A DNA stretch of 64,000 bases, from NCBI GenBank assembly GCA_934271265.1, contig CAKQRE010000022.1, positions 15,100-79,099 on the forward strand, read 5' to 3'. Numbering within the stretch: the stretch's first letter is position 1; each line of letters begins with the position of its first letter. The notes under the pieces were generated by a model. That model was not told where the DNA came from and ran no database searches. It saw only the letters and a list, made by a program, of their open reading frames with translations. A program made the position numbers and the translations under genes. Below are positions 43,501 through 52,472 of this stretch, in pieces. The DNA is from an uncultured Clostridia bacterium (GTDB lineage Bacteria > Bacillota > Clostridia > Christensenellales > Borkfalkiaceae).

Positions 43501-45576
43501 TCAGGTCAGATCCCATGAAGACGTAACGGCGGAGATCGTAAAATGCTCCTGATGCGTCGTGTTGCCGAGTTTCTCAAAATCCTCGATAAACGCCTTTCGC
43601 ATTTCTTTGCGCTGTTCCGTACTGTACGATCTTGCGTACGTCGTGCAGAGCACGTATCTCGGGAAAAGGGATTCGATCGTAATGTGTTTTTTCAACGCTT
43701 CGTAGAGATCCGGGTCGGTTTCCGCATATTTTGCGATTGCCTCTTCCGCCTTTCCGAAGGAATTGTTCCAGTTCGTGATCATCCCCTCCGTCCAGACCTT
43801 ATTGCCCGAAAGAGCATACGAGTGAATGCCCCCGCCCGTCGTTTTTTCGTTATCGCTCAGATTTATCCGGATCTCGTCGAAATAAGCGCGCATTACGGGC
43901 GCGGCTTCTCTGAAATAATACCGGAAGAATTTATCAACCAATTCGTTATAATCGGAATTAACGTCGAACATCCCTTTTGAATTGATATAATCGCGCAGTT
44001 TGGCAAATCCCGGATTGTTTCTGTTTTCCCAGGTTCCTTCGGGATAAATGTAATATCCGCCGAATTCCTTGAAGTATTTGAAATTTTCGAGCAGAACATG
44101 ATAATTGTTGTACGGATAAAGGTATTGATAGTAACTGATCTCGTAAGACCATATATAAAGGTTGGACGCGCCGAGACCTGCCCACGCTTCGACCGCGGAA
44201 GCATATTCCCGGTTTTCGGATTCGTAGAAAGAATGGATCCAGTTTGCCGCGGACGCTGCAAATTCATAACCGACGCCTCGACCGCAAACGAGTTTTACGG
44301 GATCGCCGGCTTCGTCCGTAACAGCCTTCTTCTCGCCCTTTTCATTGAATTCGTAACGGATCTCGGGGATCCCTTTCCCCTTTTCGTCGAGAACGTAACT
44401 TCCGTTCCTGCGCTGCACCGGCGCCTGAATGGCTTCGCCGTAAGCAAGCACTACCAGATTGAAATCTCTTCCCGGCTCGTTCTCGTCGATATAGACGTTC
44501 ACTTTTTCGGCGACGTCGTTGGTGAAAGACAACATTGCCCCACCCAGCGTTCCGTAAAAATCGTAACTTGCCGTGCAAGCCGTGCAACCGCATTTCAACG
44601 TCATGTTTCCGCCCACGGTATCGTTCTGCGAAATACGCAGGCTGGTGACCGTCGGCTTTTCTTTCAGAAGGGATATTACTTTATCCGAAAAATGTTCTAT
44701 CAGCGCGGCATATTCTTCTTTATCTCCGTGCGCGGTAAAACAAGGCTGTCCCAGACGGACGGAATTTCCCGCCCCGTCCTTCATTGCGGCGTCTTCCGAA
44801 AACCATTTCCCGTGATCTCTGAGGTCGTCTTCCGAAAAGAAATCCCAAAGGTTATGCACGTTTCCGCTTTCGGTTTTCGCCATCCCGTCGGTCAGTAAAA
44901 AGCCCATTCCGTACTTCGCGGTTTCGCTGATCGTATTACCGTTGTATCTGTATTCGTAATCGGGGCTTTCCTTGATCTCCATCGACGGAAGATTCCCGTC
45001 CGTCTTTTCGTAAACGACGCAATCCTCCGAAAACATATCGTAGCCTATCGCCGCGCGAAGAAAGGCGATCGCGGCGAGTTGCGCGCCGTTTTCGCTCGAA
45101 CAATATATCAGCACGTCGTCGCCTGCCGTTTTAATGTAATATCCCTGATTTCCGAGTTCGCTTATCGGAGGAACGGACACGATCTCCGCAATATTCTGCG
45201 ATCCCAAGGCGATGATCCTGCCCGAGCCCGGGTCACAACCGTCGGACGAAACCGACGTAAACGTCGCCCCGGTCGCATCCGTGAGATGCTTTGCCATGAA
45301 TGCCGCCGCTTTTGAGTATTTCTCCGGCGAAACGACGGTATATTGCGCGCGCCCGCCTTCGACAAGCCTGCCGATCGGATTTTCGTTATCGACGTTGACT
45401 TCATGCAGCGTTCCTTCCACCTCATGAGAGCGGACGTCGTCGACCGTGCCGACGGGATCGGGAACCGGACGTTTTCCGGAAGAATCCGCCGACGGTGATT
45501 TACAGCCGTTCATGCCTGCCGTACACGAAAAAACGATCGTCAGGGAAATTAAAACAGCAAAAAATTTATTCTTCAT
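43501..45576 (-). CDS. DUF4838-domain secreted lipoprotein
   Basis: About 691 residues. I choose ATG 45576 (MKNKFFAVLISLTIV), which has AGGTGG eight bases upstream, over a GTG twelve bases earlier. The signal ends in a probable lipobox (GMNGC). The fold begins with a domain like that preceding alpha-glucuronidases (KYSKAAAFMAKHLTDATGAT, then SGRIIALGSQ), followed by the DUF4838 region with SLRISQNDTVGGNMTLKCGC and TACTASYD. DUF4838 proteins are predicted glycosidase-like TIM barrels attached to the surface in polysaccharide loci. The CGC...C pattern is typical. Activity is not established. Confidence 0.8.
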   Translation of the reverse strand: MKNKFFAVLISLTIVFSCTAGMNGCKSPSADSSGKRPVPDPVGTVDDVRSHEVEGTLHEVNVDNENPIGRLVEGGRAQYTVVSPEKYSKAAAFMAKHLTDATGATFTSVSSDGCDPGSGRIIALGSQNIAEIVSVPPISELGNQGYYIKTAGDDVLIYCSSENGAQLAAIAFLRAAIGYDMFSEDCVVYEKTDGNLPSMEIKESPDYEYRYNGNTISETAKYGMGFLLTDGMAKTESGNVHNLWDFFSEDDLRDHGKWFSEDAAMKDGAGNSVRLGQPCFTAHGDKEEYAALIEHFSDKVISLLKEKPTVTSLRISQNDTVGGNMTLKCGCTACTASYDFYGTLGGAMLSFTNDVAEKVNVYIDENEPGRDFNLVVLAYGEAIQAPVQRRNGSYVLDEKGKGIPEIRYEFNEKGEKKAVTDEAGDPVKLVCGRGVGYEFAASAANWIHSFYESENREYASAVEAWAGLGASNLYIWSYEISYYQYLYPYNNYHVLLENFKYFKEFGGYYIYPEGTWENRNNPGFAKLRDYINSKGMFDVNSDYNELVDKFFRYYFREAAPVMRAYFDEIRINLSDNEKTTGGGIHSYALSGNKVWTEGMITNWNNSFGKAEEAIAKYAETDPDLYEALKKHITIESLFPRYVLCTTYARSYSTEQRKEMRKAFIEDFEKLGNTTHQEHFTISAVTSSWDLT

Positions 45577-45589
45577 CCTTTTACCCACC

Positions 45590-48500
45590 TTATTTTACGA
45601 TGACCGACCATTTGAGAGACGAAGTGTTCCCTTCCTCGTCCGTCGCATACACGATAAACGAGTATGTGCCGCTATAAGCGCATTTTATCGAATTTGCCCC
45701 GTCTTTCAGCGCGATCAGTCTGCCGTTTGCGTTTTCGACGTACACCGAAACTTTAATATCGTTTTCGGTCGTAACGTTATCGGAAACTTTAAAGCCCGGC
45801 ATAACTATCGTATCGCCGACCGAAGCGCTCGTCGTTCCGTCGCCCGTAAACTCTATCACCGGCGCGTCTTCGTCGACGACGGTGACCGTAACGTTGAACG
45901 TTTTCGAATTGTTCAACCAATCGATCTCTCTGATTTTATAGCTGAGTTTATACTTTCCGTAAGAAGAAAGAAGGATCTTGTAATCGGTATCGACCCCGAC
46001 GGATCGAAGCGTTTTGCCGTCGACGTCTTTCAGAACCGAGCCGTCGGGCGCGGTAACGGTCAGTTCAACGGCGGAAGAAGGCGCAAACACGTCTCCGCAG
46101 ACGCCCTTTCTTATCGTATAAACCGAGCCGATCTCCCATTTCCCGCCGTAATCGCCGAGAATACCGAACGCCGGAGCGTTGGAATCGTTATTTCTGTAAG
46201 AAAGATTGTTTTCGCATATGGAAGTAACGAGGTATTTCGTTCCCGCGGGATCCCCCTCGCTGCAAACGCCGATATAAACCCTTGACGACGGAAACCCGAC
46301 AAAAGCCTCGCCGTTGTCGTAAGTTTTCAGAGGGACGGATACGACCGACTCGCCTTCGTTGCAATCGACCGTTATTTTATTGCCGCTAAGACCGACGGTT
46401 ATTTTCCCGCCGTTGCCGATCGCGCTCGCTACCGAATATACTTCGGAACCATGGATTATCTCTGCCTTTTTCGTTCTGACCTCCACCCTGACGGATACGG
46501 AATAATCGCCGTCGGCCGCATCGGTAAACGTGAAGCCGAGAATATCGAACGACGATTTTCCCTTTATGGTCTGCAACGAAACGGATGCGCCGTCTGCGAC
46601 CTGCGCGTTGGCAAACACCCATTCCGCTTTCTCCGTCCGGGGCGATACGGCTATCCCCTCGGGATACAAAGCGCCGTTTTCGTCACGAACCTCCGTAGTT
46701 ACGTTTTCGCCGTAAATATAGTTGGAAATAACGACCGACATGTCGTCTTTTCCGATGATAACGGGAACGGAAAACGAGCGGTATTCGCTTTTTCCCGTAA
46801 AATACGTTATTTCCGTCTTTTCGCCGTTTTTCGATGCCGACGGAATAAACTGTTCGCCCGAACGATAGGTTTTCGTCCCGCTTGCGTCTTTTACCCTTAC
46901 GTCGCAAAGGATCTTCTCGGGATGGCCGCTCGAATAATCGTTCGCATACAGAACGGGCAACGTGTACTTTCCGCCCGAAATATATACGGGCGGCAGGGAA
47001 ACGTCGTCGACGAACAACGGCTCGTCGCCCGGCTCGGCGTCGATATCGAACGAGTAAAACGCCGTTTTACCGATATAATCGGTCGCAAGATATTCTACGG
47101 TATACCTGCCCTTGTTTTCGGGGGTGAATCCGTCTTTATAAACGGTACGTTCCCCTTCGAAAACGACCGAAGTTTCAAGCAGGATCGTCCCGCTGCCGCC
47201 GGTCAGCCGCGGAACGGGAAATCCGTAATAGTTACCCAGCACGACCTCGGTTTCGATCTCCTGCGAAAAATCGATCTTTACGTCGTCGATTTTTTCAAGC
47301 GCGCGCACAAAAACGGTTCTCTCGGCTTTGTTGCCGAAACCGTCGCAAGCCGAATACACGATCGCGTAATCTCCGCCGCGATCGGGAACGAACGAGTTTC
47401 CTACGATACCGACCGAAACGGGAGTATCCGAAAAACAGCCGTAATATACGTTGACGTCCGTTTCGCATTCGCCCGCATAATCGTCGTACGCGGCGGCTTT
47501 GGGCACGGGATAAGCGCGCCCGATTTCGGCGGCGGGCATTTTTTCGCTTTCGCCCGAAACGGTGATCGTCGGCGCTCCGTCGTCCACAAAAGAATTTTCC
47601 CTCAATTCCGCCTCGGTGATCCCGCAAACCTCCGTAATACAGAAATTTGCCGTGGTGGAAAGATACCCGCTCGCGCGAACCGAAAGGCGGGCTTTCCTGC
47701 TGACGAACCCGCTCCAGAGATCCTTATAATAAACGGGATCGTCGAGATCGGCGACCTTCTTGGAAGTGTTGTAAACGGTTTTCGTTTTATAATCGAAATA
47801 AATACGCATAACGTATTTATCCGGCTCATGGTTATGCACCGGACCGTTCCACGTGCCGGAGTTATCCTGAGCGACGAAAGAACCGTCCATAGACGTGCCT
47901 ATATTGTCGTTGACGTGGATCATTTTCCCCGATTCTTCGCCGACCATATCCTGCCCGTTTCCGCCTGCCATCACCCACGACATCGTGAGTCCGCTGCCCG
48001 AAAACTGGCTGCGGTTGATCTCTATGTCAAGATAGACCGAGTCGTCGAGCGAATCGGTAAGTCTGAAGGTCAGCTTATTGAAATCCGCGGTTCCCTGACG
48101 GTCCGGCGTGATAAAAAAACTTGCGATCTGATTGGTCTGCGAAAGGGATTCCACGTCGATCAGTTTGGTGAACGTGAGTTCGTCTTTATTCGCAAGTCTC
48201 ACCAGTAACCCGTCGGAATCCGCGCCGTATTCGGAGTATTTCCCGTATGTTGCGCTGCTGACGACAGATTTCGTTTCGTACCCGACGCCTTTCACGAAAA
48301 ACCTTTCCTCTTTCGCATACTGCCTGGATCCGATCCCGGCATAATACCTTACGACGTAATCGCCGACCATTCCGAGTTTAACGGTTTTTTCGCTCGTGAC
48401 CTTACCGTTCGGACAGGTAACGGCGAAAAGAGCGACTGCGGATTTGTCGCCTGCCGTAACGGTACGTTCCGGAACGGTAAAATCGTCTCCGTACGCATAA

Positions 48501-48628
48501 TAGGCGTCGATCTCTATCTCGCTCCATTTTTCGGTCTGCGCATAAACGCTCATCGCGCCGAACATGCAAAACGAAATACAGAAAACGGCAAGCAGGACAA
48601 ACGCGATCCGTGTTTTTTTATTTTTCAT
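45590..48628 (-). CDS. Large secreted protein with Ig-like repeats
   Basis: A 1012-residue protein with a signal peptide (FVLLAVFCISFCMFGAMSVYA, probable cleavage near residue 31) and no membrane anchor at the C-terminus. Two or more beta-sandwich segments near residues 110-300 could be lectin/laminin-G-like. They are followed by repeated HYR/DUF5011-type Ig modules, each starting like DDGAPTITVSGE or DEDAPVIEFTGD and ending like YAIVYSACDGFGNKAERTVFV or YSFIVYATDEEGNTSSLKWSV. Such proteins usually bind glycans or extend other domains from the wall. Located between the transporter and lipoprotein genes of the locus. Confidence 0.7.
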   Translation of the reverse strand: MKNKKTRIAFVLLAVFCISFCMFGAMSVYAQTEKWSEIEIDAYYAYGDDFTVPERTVTAGDKSAVALFAVTCPNGKVTSEKTVKLGMVGDYVVRYYAGIGSRQYAKEERFFVKGVGYETKSVVSSATYGKYSEYGADSDGLLVRLANKDELTFTKLIDVESLSQTNQIASFFITPDRQGTADFNKLTFRLTDSLDDSVYLDIEINRSQFSGSGLTMSWVMAGGNGQDMVGEESGKMIHVNDNIGTSMDGSFVAQDNSGTWNGPVHNHEPDKYVMRIYFDYKTKTVYNTSKKVADLDDPVYYKDLWSGFVSRKARLSVRASGYLSTTANFCITEVCGITEAELRENSFVDDGAPTITVSGESEKMPAAEIGRAYPVPKAAAYDDYAGECETDVNVYYGCFSDTPVSVGIVGNSFVPDRGGDYAIVYSACDGFGNKAERTVFVRALEKIDDVKIDFSQEIETEVVLGNYYGFPVPRLTGGSGTILLETSVVFEGERTVYKDGFTPENKGRYTVEYLATDYIGKTAFYSFDIDAEPGDEPLFVDDVSLPPVYISGGKYTLPVLYANDYSSGHPEKILCDVRVKDASGTKTYRSGEQFIPSASKNGEKTEITYFTGKSEYRSFSVPVIIGKDDMSVVISNYIYGENVTTEVRDENGALYPEGIAVSPRTEKAEWVFANAQVADGASVSLQTIKGKSSFDILGFTFTDAADGDYSVSVRVEVRTKKAEIIHGSEVYSVASAIGNGGKITVGLSGNKITVDCNEGESVVSVPLKTYDNGEAFVGFPSSRVYIGVCSEGDPAGTKYLVTSICENNLSYRNNDSNAPAFGILGDYGGKWEIGSVYTIRKGVCGDVFAPSSAVELTVTAPDGSVLKDVDGKTLRSVGVDTDYKILLSSYGKYKLSYKIREIDWLNNSKTFNVTVTVVDEDAPVIEFTGDGTTSASVGDTIVMPGFKVSDNVTTENDIKVSVYVENANGRLIALKDGANSIKCAYSGTYSFIVYATDEEGNTSSLKWSVIVK

Positions 48629-48665
48629 TCTTCTCTCCCTGTTATTTAGTGGTTTCCGATCCGTA

Positions 48666-49538
48666 TCACCCTTTTACGCCGCCTATCGAAAGATTGCCGA
48701 GAAGCCTTTTGTGCATACATAAGAAGATAACGACAACCGGCACGAGCAAAATGAGCGAAGCCGAAAGCTGCACCGGCGCTTTGCTGAAGGGATATTTGGA
48801 AAACGTAGAGATCTGGAACATATATTCGGCAAGCGTCGGGTGATTCGGCACGTAAACCATAGGAACCTGATAGTTGTTCCAGTAGCCTATGAAGTTTATG
48901 AGCAGCACCGTTAAAAACGTGTTCGAGACGATCGGGAAGAATATCCGAAGCATAATCTGCAGATCCCCCGCGCCGTCGATCTCGGCAGCCTCGTTGAAAG
49001 CCTTGGGTACGGCTTTGAACATATCGTAAAACACAAGAAAATAAATTCCGAGAAACGTCGCTCTCATAACGAGCATTCCCGCCATTTTGTCATACAGTTG
49101 CAGATTGATCGCCATTTGCAGTTCGGACGTCTGATTTCCCACGACCGGAACGACCATGACGACGAGAACGAGAGAATAAACGAACTTTGAAAATCCGCAC
49201 TCGTATCTTGCGCAAAGATAGGCAACGACGCACGTGACCGCCGTGTTTACAAACGAACACCCCACCGCATAAAGAACGGAATTCCATACGATCTCGCGGA
49301 ACGGAACGATTCCCTGCTCCTTTATGATCTCCGCGTTTTTCAGAATATAAGGAATGTTCTCAAAGTACCACGGGTCGGGGAGCCCGGTTATATTGTTGTT
49401 GAAGCCGCGCGGTTTTTTTAAAGACGTAAGCACCGTCCAGACCAGCATGGACAACAACAATACGCTGTAAAGGATAAGCACGACCAGCATGATCGTCGTA
49501 ATCGGGGACAATCTGCTCTTCATTTTTTTTCTTTTCAT
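48666..49538 (-). CDS. CUT1 sugar ABC transporter permease (MalG/YtcP-like)
   Basis: About 290 residues. I prefer ATG 49538 (MKRKKMKSRLSPITT), which has GGGGGT seven bases upstream, to a GTG two codons earlier. Six hydrophobic helices; the EAA loop that contacts the ATPase reads EAAEIDGAGDLQIMLRIFFP. The terminal KAPVQLSASLILLVPVVVIF and HKRLLGNLSIGGVKG are typical of carbohydrate permeases. It pairs with the permease encoded just upstream (15-base gap) to move oligosaccharides delivered by the binding lipoprotein. Confidence 0.92.
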   Translation of the reverse strand: MKRKKMKSRLSPITTIMLVVLILYSVLLLSMLVWTVLTSLKKPRGFNNNITGLPDPWYFENIPYILKNAEIIKEQGIVPFREIVWNSVLYAVGCSFVNTAVTCVVAYLCARYECGFSKFVYSLVLVVMVVPVVGNQTSELQMAINLQLYDKMAGMLVMRATFLGIYFLVFYDMFKAVPKAFNEAAEIDGAGDLQIMLRIFFPIVSNTFLTVLLINFIGYWNNYQVPMVYVPNHPTLAEYMFQISTFSKYPFSKAPVQLSASLILLVPVVVIFLCMHKRLLGNLSIGGVKG

Positions 49539-49552
49539 AAGCACACCCCCTT

Positions 49553-50482
49553 TCAGTCTTCGCTCGGACCGAACTTATTAAGAAGCCAACGGACGAAAAA
49601 CGTACACGGAATGGCGATCGCAGACATCATCAAACCGAGCGCAGCCAGCGGCGGATACTGAGATATATCGGCTTTTGCTTTCTGCGTTCTGTAATACATC
49701 AGAAAACCGAGCGTTGCGGTATCCGGTTTCCAGTTGTAATTGAAAAAAGAAAAATTGTTGATCTCGTTCGTAAAAATCGCCGCCACCCCCGTGACCAGGA
49801 AAACGGATAAAGTGGAAAACGTCTGCGGGATCACGATAAAAAAGAATTCCTGAAACGCGTTCACTCCGTCAAGCTCCGCCGCTTCGACGATCTCCGGCGA
49901 AATATTCGCCATTTTATTCGAATAAAGGAGAACGGAGGTTCCGAAACTTACGAAAAGATTATAGAACATGACCGTCGCAAAGCGCGTTCCCTTGCCGGAC
50001 AAAAGCGTCGATTCCAAAGAGATCTTTGCGATCTTCAGTATTTCGGGAACAACGTAGTCGGTATAATAACGAAAAATCGTAACGAGAACGATACTTGCTA
50101 TGATCGACGGCATGAACAGCAGAAATCTGAAAAACATAGCTCCCGGAAGTTTTTTGAAAATATAATACGCAAAAAACAAGCCGAGCGGCGTGCCGATCAA
50201 CAGCATGATCGCATACGCCTTCAGCGATACTTTCAAGGTTTGCCGAAGCAGTTGAATTTCGTTCGCATCGGTAAACCAATTCGAAAAATTCCCGATCGTC
50301 CAGGAAAACTCATATTGTTTTGTTTCGCTGTTCAGAACAATATTTCTGAATGCCAGAAGAAAGGAATTGAAATTCACGCAGATATAGAAAACAAAAAACT
50401 GCAGCAGCGGCAAGGTCATCAGACCGATATAAAACCACATGCTTTTCGCGCTTCTGAACGCCTTTGACTTGAATTTCTGCAT
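49553..50482 (-). CDS. CUT1 sugar ABC transporter permease (MalF/LplB-like)
   Basis: A 309-residue permease with six hydrophobic helices and the EAA loop EAAELDGVNAFQEFFFIVIP. It begins MQKFKSKAFRSAKSMWFYIG. GGGGT precedes the ATG. An 84-base spacer with a stem-loop separates it from the binding-protein gene. No ATPase gene is in the cluster, so the pair probably uses a shared MsmK-type ATPase encoded elsewhere, which is common for CUT1 systems in Firmicutes. Confidence 0.92.
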   Translation of the reverse strand: MQKFKSKAFRSAKSMWFYIGLMTLPLLQFFVFYICVNFNSFLLAFRNIVLNSETKQYEFSWTIGNFSNWFTDANEIQLLRQTLKVSLKAYAIMLLIGTPLGLFFAYYIFKKLPGAMFFRFLLFMPSIIASIVLVTIFRYYTDYVVPEILKIAKISLESTLLSGKGTRFATVMFYNLFVSFGTSVLLYSNKMANISPEIVEAAELDGVNAFQEFFFIVIPQTFSTLSVFLVTGVAAIFTNEINNFSFFNYNWKPDTATLGFLMYYRTQKAKADISQYPPLAALGLMMSAIAIPCTFFVRWLLNKFGPSED

Positions 50483-50506
50483 TTTTACCCCGAATATATT
50501 TTAGTT

Positions 50507-50542
50507 TTTTACGCGCCGACAAATAACTGCCGACGCGTAAAA
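50507..50542 (-). other. Stem-loop between binding-protein and permease genes
   Basis: A 12-bp stem with one G-T wobble (arms 50507-50518 and 50531-50542) lies in the 84-base gap. It has no T-run behind it on the minus strand. Such intercistronic hairpins often protect the upstream mRNA so that binding protein is made in excess of permeases; that role is inferred. Confidence 0.55.
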
Positions 50543-50566
50543 GATTTTCAGATCGTGAAAGGATGT

Positions 50567-52267
50567 TTAACCGGCATTCCAGAATCCGTATCTCGAGAAA
50601 TACTCGACATAACTTTTGAAATAACCTTCGCCCGTTGTTCCGCCCTCTCGTATGCCGTCGATCGCGTTTTTATAGGTGCTTCCTTTTATATTTGCCGAAT
50701 ATACGACGTCATAAGAAAGGTAGGCTAAATTCGCGTTGTAGAAGGAGCTCGACGAAAATTTATAAACGATCCCCGAATTCTTTACCGCATTTATCAGAGT
50801 TTTCGAAAACTCCGAAAGATCCGCCATATCTTCGTCGGTCATCTCGTATTTATACCCTTTCACCGCCCCGGTGGTACGCGTGAAATCTCTGAGCATTTTA
50901 TCCGAGCAGGAATATTTCACGAATTCCAGCGCAGCATTTCTGACGCCCTCCGAAAGCCCGGACTTCACGCATACGAACGCGTTGAGATAATCCGAATAAA
51001 CGTCTCCTTTCCCCACTTTGTCCTGCGTTGCCTTGGGAAGCGGCATCCAACCGAAATTGCGGTTCTTTTCGGAATACTTTTCGTCTTCTTCCGCCATGGA
51101 TTCGAACACGCCTGCCGACTCTTCCATCCACCACGGACCGTCGATAAGCATTGCGGTCGTTTTATCCGTTTCGCTGAGTTCGGTTCCGTTCGTAAGGAAC
51201 AATTCCTGATTGTCGGTATGAGTAAACGAGTCTATGAACGCGCCGTCGTTGTAATACTTTTTGTTTGACATGAGTTTATCGATAAACTCCATCGCATAAA
51301 GTTTACCCGCCTGACGAGCCACATCGTAACCGTTTGACGTGTTTATCTGTTTCTTTTCCGTTATCGGCGTCCCGTCCGCATTTCTTTTAACGTTACCGTT
51401 TTCCATCACGACAAGATCTTCGGCTACGCCTTCGAAAGTGTAATTCAGCCGCATCTGATCCACGCCTTCGTAATCGGAGATAAGGCTGTCCATCAGATTT
51501 TCAAGATGATGCTGTCTGTATTTTCCCGGCCAGCATACGGGAGTGTCGTTATTGCCGGCGATCTCGTCGCAAAGAAGAAAGAATTCTTCATACGTCGCGG
51601 GCAGACCGTCGTCCGACGTCCCTGCTTTTCCGTCGGGGCCGTTCGTTTTCGTCGCGTTCTTATTCGCGCCCGTACCGAGAATAACCCCGTTCGTTCTGTC
51701 CGCGGCAAGATAATATCCTTTCTTCCGGAAAAGATCGATATTATACACGATGCCGTAGTTGCCTATGTAGGAGGGCAGACCGTAGTAATGCTTTTTCCCG
51801 TCTTTTAAAACGCCGTAATAATCGGTTTGCTGATCGTCGAGTTTTTGGAGAACGGTAAGAGAATCGTTTTCGTCCGCTTTCCCCTCGACGACCGCGGTCA
51901 GATCTTCGAGCGTACCGTCGAGATAGTTATAATAAGGCGCGTTTTCGAGAAAAAAGATATCGAAAGAAGATTCTTTCATCTGCGCCGTCGTAAAGGTTCG
52001 CATGTCGCCCTTCGGTTCGTCGATAATAACGCCTTTTTTCCCGGGTTCAAACGAATAGTCGGCATAAGCCTTTTCAAACGAATCGCAAAGACTGACCAGC
52101 CATTCGTCGCCATACCCCGCTTTATAAGTGAAAATCGTAAGTTTTGTTTTCGTGGGATCATCCTTTTTCGATGCTCCGCCACCCTTTTTCCCGCAAGAGA
52201 TCATAACCGCAACGGAAAGAAACGCCATTGCGACGCTTACGAATTTTTTAAAAAACGAATGATTCAT
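50567..52267 (-). CDS. CUT1 extracellular sugar-binding lipoprotein
   Basis: About 566 residues, starting at ATG 52267 (MNHSFFKKFVSVAMAF) with GGAGG six bases upstream; longer in-frame starts lie in the leader hairpin and lack a site. The signal ends at VMISC (cysteine 25). Features of large type 1 binding proteins: LTIFTYKAGYGDEW near the N-terminus, GLPSYIGNYGIVYNIDLFRKK, TYEEFFLLCDEI, AMLIDGPWWMEES and NAFVCVKSG. It is larger than MalE-type proteins (about 400), as in families taking up complex oligosaccharides. First gene of the locus, divergent from the AraC regulator. Confidence 0.9.
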   Translation of the reverse strand: MNHSFFKKFVSVAMAFLSVAVMISCGKKGGGASKKDDPTKTKLTIFTYKAGYGDEWLVSLCDSFEKAYADYSFEPGKKGVIIDEPKGDMRTFTTAQMKESSFDIFFLENAPYYNYLDGTLEDLTAVVEGKADENDSLTVLQKLDDQQTDYYGVLKDGKKHYYGLPSYIGNYGIVYNIDLFRKKGYYLAADRTNGVILGTGANKNATKTNGPDGKAGTSDDGLPATYEEFFLLCDEIAGNNDTPVCWPGKYRQHHLENLMDSLISDYEGVDQMRLNYTFEGVAEDLVVMENGNVKRNADGTPITEKKQINTSNGYDVARQAGKLYAMEFIDKLMSNKKYYNDGAFIDSFTHTDNQELFLTNGTELSETDKTTAMLIDGPWWMEESAGVFESMAEEDEKYSEKNRNFGWMPLPKATQDKVGKGDVYSDYLNAFVCVKSGLSEGVRNAALEFVKYSCSDKMLRDFTRTTGAVKGYKYEMTDEDMADLSEFSKTLINAVKNSGIVYKFSSSSFYNANLAYLSYDVVYSANIKGSTYKNAIDGIREGGTTGEGYFKSYVEYFSRYGFWNAG

Positions 52268-52289
52268 GATTGCCTCCTTCCTCATAAGA

Positions 52290-52309
52290 CCAATATCTCC
52301 GGATATTGG
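52290..52309 (-). promoter_or_regulatory. Perfect 8-bp hairpin at the 5-prime end of the glycan-locus transcript
   Basis: CCAATATC-TCCG-GATATTGG (plus-strand reading), between the predicted transcription start near 52316 and the ribosome binding site. It could be an operator palindrome or an RNA 5-prime stabiliser. Confidence 0.5.
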
Positions 52310-52322
52310 CATTTTCCTTTAA

Positions 52323-52351
52323 ATTATAAGCGAAACCGACTGATCTTTCAA
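52323..52351 (-). promoter_or_regulatory. Promoter of the glycan locus
   Basis: Minus-strand TTGAAA (52346-52351), 17 bases, TATAAT (52323-52328). The spacer contains TCGGTTTC, also present in the spacer of the divergent regulator promoter. Confidence 0.75.
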
Positions 52352-52425
52352 TACGATTTTTACTTGCATTATTTCTTTTTTTACTGATTCTGAAACAACA
52401 AAAAACCTTTTTCCCGCAAAGCCTG

Positions 52426-52455
52426 TTGACAAAATCGGTTTCAATATGCTAAAAT
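52426..52455 (+). promoter_or_regulatory. Promoter of the AraC-type regulator
   Basis: TTGACA (52426-52431), 18 bases, TGCTAAAAT with extended -10 (TAAAAT at 52450-52455). Predicted start near 52462, only about 11 bases before the ATG at 52473. This excludes the in-frame ATG at 52446. Confidence 0.7.
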
Positions 52456-52472
52456 CGTCAGGGGTGAACGTT

